Assembly (NCBI RefSeq): GCF_001949145.1
Contig: NW_019091377.1
Location: 318,388-333,219, forward strand
Source of the DNA: Acanthaster planci
Lineage: Eukaryota; Echinodermata; Asteroidea; Valvatida; Acanthasteridae
Direction: 5' to 3'
Length of the DNA: 14,832 bases
In this document: one piece after another, positions 9,322 through 14,832 of the stretch
How the letters are laid out: the number at the start of each line of letters is the position of its first letter
Position numbering within the stretch: the stretch's first letter is position 1
The notes under the pieces: generated by a model
What the model saw: only the letters and a program-made list of their open reading frames with translations
Told to the model about the DNA's origin: nothing
The model's database searches: none
Made by a program: the position numbers and the translations under genes

Positions 9322-9780
9322 TCTTGTGCTCACAGCATGAGAAATGGACATAAACCCCTACTTCCGGGTGTTTCCTGACGTTAGGCCTAACGTCACTGCA
9401 CATTTCTTACTTCCTCCTAGCATGGAAAGACCCTTATCTTTTAGTATCCGCAGCTCAGCAGTGAAAAATTGAAGATAGATTGCCCAATGAAGGAAAACTG
9501 TGCTTAAATCGCACTAGCGAAGAAGGAGACCAGACATAATGCTGTAGTAGTGATGAAGCCTGGGTTTCACGCCGACATTTACCCTGCATAGCACTATATT
9601 AAAGTCTGGTGACCTACTCTTTGTTACAAATTCATGTACAGTGTAGTGGAAAATGTCCGATCAGGTCTTGTCAATGCGTGAATTGCACCACACAGCAAGG
9701 AGTTAAGACTTTTTTAAGGTGCTATCGTAATCTCTATGTTGTAAGCGACAACTGATCCAATCATTGTTTTGTCGACGTGA
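9322..9780. promoter_or_regulatory. Putative bidirectional promoter between the lipase gene and GTF2B
   Basis: The two genes diverge from here. The segment has an ETS-type motif ACTTCCGG (9360-9367; CCGGAAGT on the minus strand), a second ACTTCCT (9409-9415), a 20-bp palindrome with two CRE half-sites, and local CpG. On the plus strand a weak TATA-like TATATTAAA lies at 9595-9603. Outward-facing consensus donors at 9321 (minus) and 9783 (plus) are only 461 bp apart, which leaves room for two short first exons. ETS and CREB/ATF sites are common in divergent housekeeping promoters; the function here is inferred. Confidence 0.5.
9376..9395. promoter_or_regulatory. 20-bp perfect palindrome with two CREB/ATF half-sites
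   Basis: TGACGTTAGGCCTAACGTCA is its own reverse complement over all 20 bases. The outer six bases on each side are TGACGT and ACGTCA, half-sites of the cAMP-response element type. The centre TAGGCCTA is a motif that recurs nearby (near 8990, 9890 and 10110), so part of the symmetry may come from a genome-wide repeat word. It sits 9 bp from an ETS-type motif. Confidence 0.6.
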
Positions 9781-9782
9781 TC
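9625..9782 (+). other. GTF2B: Putative 5' UTR exon of GTF2B
   Basis: A perfect donor ATC|GTAAGTAT lies at 9783. The start near 9625 is a guess from the TATA-like motif at 9595-9603. Joined to the acceptor before 10800, the reading frame leading into the ATG at 10807 has an upstream in-frame TGA (9779-9781 once joined), so the exon would be non-coding. It would carry two short upstream open frames: 9653-9706 (17 codons plus stop) and the minimal ATG-TTG-TAA at 9736-9744. A second donor at 9741 (ATGTT|GTAAGC) would instead create an in-frame upstream start. Confidence 0.35.
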
Positions 9783-10799
9783 GTAAGTATCGGGGATGAG
9801 TTTAGCATAGTCTTAAATATGTTAAAGGATCTTATTTTTTCTGTTGAATCTTTGGTTTTGTTTTGTTCTGCTTCTACAAAGTTCTAGGCCTAGGCTTGGG
9901 GTAACAGGCGGCAGGTCTTGGCCTATCTCACACCAGGACAGAAATAAGCCTTATCGCAAATACTGCATGGGTGATTTTGCACAATGGTAGAAAGGCATTG
10001 TGGGAAGGAAAAAGGAGCAATGTTCCCTGGACATAACAGAGACAGAAGTTCAGCACCACCAGTGCTTGCGCTTGGTCATGTTGATCTTTTGATGTGATGT
10101 TGATGATGTAGGCCTATATCATGTATTCATTATTTTTTTCATTTAGGCCTTGTATCACCATTGTTTCTAAGGGTGGGACATTTACATGTTTGTACTAAAA
10201 AAGTTCCAAATTTGTTTACAGATTTTCTCAAACATTTAAATGGAACCATCCCTTTAAGAGGTTTGACATTTTAATTAACGCAGTCCGGCATTCATTTTTA
10301 TTGTAAACGATGTCTGTAAAATGTCATCTGATTTTTAGAACACTTGCTTGGTCACATCAAAGGACTACCATGAATTCACCATCGGAAATTTGTGTCAACT
10401 CTTTACATTGTATACAATTTGTTGCGTTTCAATTTTTCAATGACACCGTGGTAAGGGTGGACGGTTTACACGTTTAGACAGGATGGGAAAGTTTTCTAAA
10501 TGTTTTGCAAATGAAACATAAATTGCCATCCTCAATCATTTCATTTTAGTATGCTCATCACTACAATCGACCATGTTTGCCTAACATTACAACTGGGTCA
10601 GGTCTTCTATATTTCAAACACATCGATGTTGTATATCCTAAATGGAAGGTTATGTCAAACATAAGGACAAAAAAAAGAAAAGGCAATGAACCCCGGTAAT
10701 GTTACCACTGGAATGGTCAACATGGTCAGTCATCTTTGTGACTGATGAAATATTCAGTTGATATCGATGTTTACTGAAATTTATTGAATTTGATTTCAG
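9783..10799 (+). other. GTF2B first intron (model), nothing else recognised
   Basis: AT-rich DNA with TAGGCCT words near 9888, 10110 and 10146. No exon is supported between the donor at 9783 and the acceptor TTTGATTTCAG ending at 10799. A tiny possible coding exon ATGACACCGTG|GTAAGG at 10440-10450 has the phase needed to join the next exon, but nothing else supports it. Confidence 0.45.
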
Positions 10800-10910
10800 G
10801 TTTACCATGAATCGTGTGAGTTGTCCACAACATCCTGAAGCCAATCTGGTTGAGGATTACCATGCAGGAGATATGATCTGTCCAGAGTGCGGTCTGGTGG
10901 TTGTTGATAG
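10800..10910 (+). CDS. GTF2B: GTF2B first recognised coding exon (zinc ribbon)
   Basis: The exon is bounded by the acceptor GATTTCAG|G and donor GATAG|GTAAGA. From the ATG at 10807 (context TTTACCATGA, A at -3) it encodes residues 1-34 with CPQH and CPEC zinc ligands. The seven bases before the ATG are open in frame (G, TTT, ACC), so they could be coding if an upstream exon ends two bases into a codon. Confidence 0.9.
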
Positions 10911-13900
10911 GTAAGAAGATAATACATTGTATTTGGCTTAACCTTCCTATGGTTTTACAGCACAAATGTGCACAAAAACCCACAGTCACTGGTGAGCATG
11001 TAGTTTCTATATGGAACTCAACATGCACAGGTTCAGTGTGTACACAGTTGATTGCCAGCACAAAATGACCCAGGGTCTTTTGTGCAGTCCTCTTCACTAC
11101 ATTTGGTTTACTGCACAGTTATGCACATGAAACAGTGAAGCACAGTTGTTGGGCAGCACAAAAGTGCAATCTGATATTCCTGTGAGGGTCTGTTGGTGCA
11201 GTGCACAACACGACACAGCTGTGCTTCTTTGAGGTGTTTACCAAGTGATCCAAAGAGTGACTTCAGCACAGGAGGGTTAATCAATATTGTGCATGATCTG
11301 TTGGCCATGCTGTCCAGTGTCGTTCGACCTAGGATGAAAAGGAAAATTGACCTAATTCTGTTTAGCATGTACATGCATTTCTCCATTCATAATCATAACC
11401 TCAGTCTGGTCTTACTTTATAGCGTCAGCCTCTCAATCAACCGTTTGTTTCCTTAGATGCATTGATGTTGGCTCAGAGTGGCGCACATTCAGCAACGACA
11501 AGGCTACCAGCGACCCGTCACGTGTGGGTGCGGCCGAGAACCCCTTGCTGAGCGGCGGGGACCTATCCACCATCATAGGCAAGCCCTCGGGCTCGTCAGG
11601 CTACGGCGAAGATGGACAGGCCAAATACCAAAACAGAAAACAGGTAGTAAATCCCACTCTCAACTACCATCCTGGTAAAAAACCAACATCTAGGTTCCAG
11701 AAACTTCAAGGCTACCTCACTGTATATTTTTTATCCTTTGCCAAGTTGATTTTTGTGACCACTTGTCAACCAGTGATCCAGTGATTGATTTCCCTGCTAA
11801 CCTTTGCATAAAATATGTCCTGGATTCAGGGAAAAATCGGCCCATGGTCAATATATAGCTGCCAGTGTAGCTCGTTCCTTCATGCAGGTTTGGTAGCCTT
11901 TGGTAGTGATTGCACCTTGGGTTAATTTTTAAAAGGATCCTTCCTACTTCGTAATTATTCTCTTAACTTAACGTTAAGGTAGATCTTTGTTTTTGAATTA
12001 CGGAATGAAGTTCACATTTGAATACTCACAGAATGAATCTGTAATGTTCTTTCCGGCCCTCAACCTCTTTCCCAGGTCAGTAGTTCAGACAGGGCATTAC
12101 TGAGTGCATTTCGAGAGATCTCACACATGTCTGATCGTATCAACTTGCCGAGAACGATAGTGGTGAGTACAGTTCCAGTCAGGAACAGACCTTTGTACTG
12201 ATAATATCACACTTGTTGGTCGGGAGTGTTCATTTTGCTGGTAGTGATGCGCTCGTTACGCATGCATTCAAAGTCATTTGAAAACCAAAGGAACCACCAT
12301 TGGTAGGAAAATTGTGCCCTCACTTAGTCCGGCTCGGGGTTCATCATTGTATTGACTTGGGTTAAAAATTTGCAGTACCCACATTTTGGATGAAGTCTTG
12401 ATGACACAAGCCGACCAGTCTTGCTGACTTTTGACATGCCGTTTGCTTGCTACTGAGAATAATTTCACATTTAAACAGGTGTCTTACCAAGTGTTAAGTG
12501 AAGACAAAGTTTTTTCAAAGTATGAACTCAACTGATGCATTTGAATCCTTCACAGGATCGTACCAACGGGCTCTTCAAGCAAGTTCACGAACAGCGAAGC
12601 TTGAGGGGGCGGAGCAATGATGCAATAGCTGCTGCCTGTCTGTATATAGCTTGCCGACAAGAGGGCGTGCCTAGAACATTCAAAGGCAAATTGTTCGACT
12701 TCATTGTTGATCTGTGTGTATGTTACAGGCTAGTGATTGAAGCCGGTTTCGAGTCCTTTTTCTGACATTCATAATAAGAATATGAATACTATTGATGTAT
12801 ATTGGGCATTCATGCAGGGAGCCCGATCAAGGCATCAAACATTATTGTGATGATAAGTTGGAGAAGGAACCAGTCTGGAAATGAGATCATGGACCATTAT
12901 TCAGTGGCCATTTTGCATTTAAGATTTTTTGCATTTGAGCAAAGAATGCGCAATGGTTTTTTGTTCCATTTTTGTGCCATGTAATAATTATTAATGGCAT
13001 AAGATGTGAAAATTTGCCTGTGCAGCGTTTATTATCGAATGGGTCAAGTCTTCAATTTCATAAATTTTTTTAAATGAGTATTTCTCCCCCATGTGTCTTG
13101 GCAGTGATTTCTTTCTATTTCCCTTTTTGTTTGACTTTGCATCATGTTTCACCTTCATCAATCATTCCTCTCTAGAAATCTGTGCTGTGTCCCGAGTCAG
13201 TAAGAAGGAAATTGGTCGCTGCTTCAAGCTCATTATCCGAGCGATAGAAGCCAATGTCAGCCTCATCAACAGCGGAGACTTCATGGTATGCTCCTGAAAC
13301 AACTCTTTACTGTTCCACTTTTCACATGATTATTTTGTCCATTTCGAGTCAAAAAATCAGCATTGTAAATATAGTAATGTTTCATAGCATTGTATTGATT
13401 GAAATAACATTTCTTTTGCAGTCACGTTTCTGTGCTAACTTGAGCCTCCCAACCTCTGTTCAGAAGGCAGCTACATATGTGGCTAACAAGGCTGTGGAGT
13501 TGGATCTTGTCCCTGGGTAAGAGGTTAACAATGCTTATCATCGCCAGAGCAAGCAAACAAGTTCAACACACATAAGAGACATTCCTAAGAAACTCATCTG
13601 TGAAGCATCTCTGAAATATATGGCACTTACCTGAATTTAGCTTTACTTTACAATTGGAAAGCTCACGTCTTGAACCCAGAGTTCACATGTACATTTCCAT
13701 TCCTGTGTAGACGGAGTCCCATCTCAGTGGCAGCAGCAGCCATTTACATGGCATCCCAGGCATCTAAAGAGAAACGCACTCAGAAAGGTTTGTGTCAGTC
13801 TTGAAATGGATACATTGTCTAAAAGTTCATTCTCGGTCTCTAATCATGACTGGAGCGTTTGAGTTTCCTGAGCAGAAAATGGCACGCTTTGGAGGAGAAA

Positions 13901-14359
13901 TGATCCCATTGACTTCTATACTTCTTCCATGAAAGCATGCATGTTATTCTTATCCCAGGTTGAAGTTGTTGAGGAGCAAAGCATTGTGGGTAACAATATC
14001 ACTCTACATGCATGTAATGTAACAGCTGTAGCCACAGTCCCACATAATGCTTTTGGCCTTAGTGATACATGGCCAAGACAGCATGTTAAGACAGTTGCAA
14101 GGTACACACCTCTAATTTTTAGATGCACTGCCCTCCAAATTCTGAAGATTCTGACCCCAAATCAGGAAGTGTTGGCAGTGTTTCAAATAGCAAGATCATG
14201 ATGATGACAATCTTCTTTTGTGCAGAAATCGGAGACATTGCTGGTGTAGCAGAAATCACAATCAAGCAGTCCTACCGTCTGATGTACCCCAGAGCCATGG
14301 ACCTGTTCCCAGAGGATTTCAAGTTTGTTACAAGGGTCGAAGACCTACCCCTACCGTAG
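10807..14359 (+). CDS. GTF2B: Transcription initiation factor IIB (TFIIB), eight coding exons
   Basis: Coding exons are 10807-10910, 11457-11643, 12076-12162, 12556-12685, 13176-13285, 13422-13516, 13711-13787 and 14226-14359. They join to 924 nt, 307 residues, with all phases matching. TFIIB links TBP-bound promoter DNA to RNA polymerase II and helps set the start site. The zinc ribbon uses Cys6, His9, Cys25 and Cys28. The B-reader contains GSEWRTF (40-46) and DPSRVG (54-59). Two cyclin-like core repeats cover about 103-195 and 197-290, with landmarks [56 protein letters not shown] and [10 protein letters not shown]. Every residue maps to human TFIIB (316 aa) at a constant offset of nine, with no internal gap. 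Lys229 corresponds to human Lys238, the autoacetylation site. The start is uncertain: most animal TFIIBs carry about nine more N-terminal residues, and an upstream coding exon may be missing. Residue 33 is Val where the family usually has Gly. Confidence 0.96.
10942..11276. mobile_element. piggyBac-like MITE in a GTF2B intron
   Basis: TTAA lies at 10938-10941 and 11277-11280, just outside inverted ends. The left end reads CCTTCCTATGG and the right end, on the other strand, CCCTCCTGTGC (8 of 11 identical; two of the three differences are transitions). The 335-bp interior has CAGCACAAA words near 10960, 11057 and 11153 and an internal foldback: GCACAAAATGACCC against GGGTCTTTTGTGC near 11058-11085. 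TTAACCCTCCTGTG-type ends resemble abundant piggyBac MITEs known from other animals. No transposase is encoded. Confidence 0.6.
11457..11643 (+). CDS. GTF2B: GTF2B coding exon (B-reader and linker)
   Basis: Residues 35-97, starting with the split Arg35 (AG|A). It includes [16 protein letters not shown], the conserved charge pair Glu42/Arg57 of the reader, and [15 protein letters not shown]. The glycine/serine-rich linker [12 protein letters not shown] differs from vertebrates in sequence but keeps the same length. Acceptor TTTCCTTAG, donor CAG|GTAGTA. Confidence 0.95.
11644..12075 (+). other. GTF2B intron, nothing recognised
   Basis: An ordinary 432-bp GT-AG intron. The preceding exon's frame stays open a little way into it, which explains an apparent longer frame, but the added residues have no TFIIB similarity. 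Confidence 0.8.
12076..12162 (+). CDS. GTF2B: GTF2B coding exon (start of first cyclin fold)
   Basis: Residues 98-126, an 87-nt phase 0/0 exon reading [20 protein letters not shown] then INLPRTIV. Acceptor CTTTCCCAG, donor GTG|GTGAGT. Confidence 0.95.
12163..12555 (+). other. GTF2B intron, nothing recognised
   Basis: A 393-bp GT-AG intron with donor GTGAGT and acceptor CTTCACAG. No repeat or embedded gene is visible. Confidence 0.8.
12556..12685 (+). CDS. GTF2B: GTF2B coding exon (first cyclin fold, ends at GC donor)
   Basis: Residues 127-169 plus the first base of Glu170. The acceptor is CCTTCACAG. Conservation (VPRTFK|EICAVSR) and frame force the exon to end at AAAG|GCAAAT, a GC rather than GT donor. 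The frame stays open past the boundary, but the following codons are not TFIIB sequence. Confidence 0.93.
12686..13175 (+). other. GC-AG intron of GTF2B
   Basis: This 490-bp intron begins GCAAAT and ends TTCCTCTCTAG. Only the GC boundary restores the conserved TFKEIC junction. The first downstream GT that matches phase 1 (12716) would create a TAA at the junction. The strong GTATGT at 12718 would add 32 nt and shift the frame, giving a TAG at 13245-13247. Confidence 0.85.
13176..13285 (+). CDS. GTF2B: GTF2B coding exon (end of first cyclin fold)
   Basis: Residues 170-206, beginning [20 protein letters not shown] and ending GDFM. Phase 1 in, phase 0 out, donor ATG|GTATGC. Confidence 0.95.
13422..13516 (+). 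CDS. GTF2B: GTF2B coding exon (second cyclin fold begins)
   Basis: Residues 207-237 plus two bases of Gly238, starting [10 protein letters not shown] and ending AVELDLVPG. It includes Lys229, equivalent to human Lys238. Acceptor TTTCTTTTGCAG, donor CTGG|GTAAGA. The preceding intron is only 136 bp, the shortest in the gene. Confidence 0.95.
13711..13787 (+). CDS. GTF2B: GTF2B coding exon (77 nt)
   Basis: Residues 238 (third base) to 263 plus the first base of Glu264, reading [16 protein letters not shown] then ASKEKRTQK. Acceptor TTCCTGTGTAG, donor AAAG|GTTTGT. Confidence 0.95.
13788..14225 (+). other. GTF2B last intron with an imperfect foldback
   Basis: A 438-bp GT-AG intron. AAAGCATTGTGGG near 13979-13991 pairs imperfectly with CCCACATAATGCTTTT near 14039-14054, which could form a hairpin with a loop of about 47 nt. 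Short open frames on both strands over this foldback look incidental. Confidence 0.6.
14226..14359 (+). CDS. GTF2B: GTF2B last coding exon
   Basis: Residues 264-307 and the TAG stop at 14357-14359. It reads [20 protein letters not shown], then [14 protein letters not shown] and a C-terminus VEDLPLP, close to the human ending. The acceptor is TCTTCTTTTGTGCAG. Confidence 0.95.
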
Positions 14360-14832
14360 TTGAAATGTCCATCCCGCCTCCCTTGTTAATCCAAGACCCT
14401 CCTCCAAAGAGGAACTTCATTAAGGGACAGCTTGTAGATCCACCCAGCATTCATTCACAAGCCTGAATTTAAGAACATTTCACGTACATGACCAATGTTA
14501 TACTGGAATGCCAGAACTCGGTCCAGTAGATATCTTTTGCCTAGTTGCTCCCCTTTTGAAAGTCATTTTTTACCAAATACTTTGTTATGGAATTTCCAGC
14601 AACATGTATTAGTTATGCATCACCGGAAATGATTTTCTGTTGGTTATGTACCGCACCTGTACGCAAGTGAAGTAGTAAAGCAGTGATTAATATATGACTG
14701 CCCAGAATGACTAGATCACGAGGTGGACCTACTTTGACAAAGACTAATCTTAGGCAACCCATTTAATGTGGGACATGCCACCAAAACCAACATGATTTAA
14801 AAAAAAAACTGATATTGAGTGCACTCTCAATG
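14360..14832 (+). other. GTF2B 3' UTR and flank
   Basis: The sequence after the TAG stop. No canonical AATAAA or ATTAAA is visible before the window ends. AGTAAA near 14674 and AATATA near 14689 are weak variants, so the true poly(A) site may lie beyond the window. A proline-rich frame in another phase runs to 14466 but is out of frame with TFIIB. Confidence 0.5.

Noticed and set aside
9984-10100. Open frame from the ATG at 9984 as GTF2B exon 1
   Set aside because: It has no consensus donor in the required phase and no similarity to the TFIIB N-terminus.
12686-12765. Read-through of the GTF2B exon into the following intron as coding sequence
   Set aside because: The residues after Lys169 are not TFIIB-like, and the next exon joins perfectly only from the GC boundary.
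14218-14466. Proline-rich frame overlapping the last GTF2B exon and running into the 3' UTR
   Set aside because: It is out of phase with TFIIB, and the TFIIB stop at 14357 falls at the family's usual length. A frameshifted extension has no support.
1-14832. CRISPR array, bacterial operon, tRNA or rRNA genes
   Set aside because: No regular spacer-repeat array, ribosomal or tRNA-like sequence is visible, and the coding content is spliced eukaryotic genes.

Overview
This is nuclear DNA from an intron-rich animal. Two conserved eukaryotic genes lie head to head, and each can be joined exon by exon into a full-length protein without a frame break. The genome is AT-rich, with introns of about 0.1-2 kb, small non-autonomous DNA transposons, and frequent ACATGTACATGT and TAGGCCTA palindromes. 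This suits a marine invertebrate, perhaps a deuterostome such as an echinoderm, hemichordate or amphioxus. That placement is an impression, not a demonstrated assignment. Nothing bacterial, viral or CRISPR-like is present.

Layout. Positions 1-405 hold a degenerate AT-rich repeat. Positions 406-2334 are intergenic or 3' UTR with no supported gene. Positions 2335-7144 on the minus strand carry five coding exons of an arylacetamide deacetylase / neutral cholesterol ester hydrolase-type lipase (422 aa). A probable non-coding first exon of this gene ends at 9321. Its introns hold degenerate minisatellites, foldback sequences, a TTAA-flanked piggyBac-like MITE (7782-8365) and a probable hAT-like transposon end (to 8705).

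Positions 9322-9780 look like a shared, divergent promoter. It has two ETS-type motifs and a 20-bp perfect palindrome made of two inverted CREB/ATF half-sites. Positions 10800-14359 on the plus strand carry eight coding exons of GTF2B, general transcription factor IIB. The product is 307 aa from the ATG at 10807 and is colinear with human TFIIB without internal gaps. One GTF2B intron (12686-13175) needs a non-canonical GC-AG boundary. Intron 10911-11456 contains a second piggyBac-like MITE.

The two genes share no pathway: one is an ER-membrane esterase of lipid and xenobiotic metabolism, the other a nuclear core transcription factor. Their link is positional, through the shared promoter. I found no convincing new multi-gene system. 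The best second-look items are the GC-AG intron with a strong cryptic GT donor 32 nt downstream, the symmetric palindrome in the divergent promoter, the two MITEs, and the unresolved N-terminus of GTF2B.
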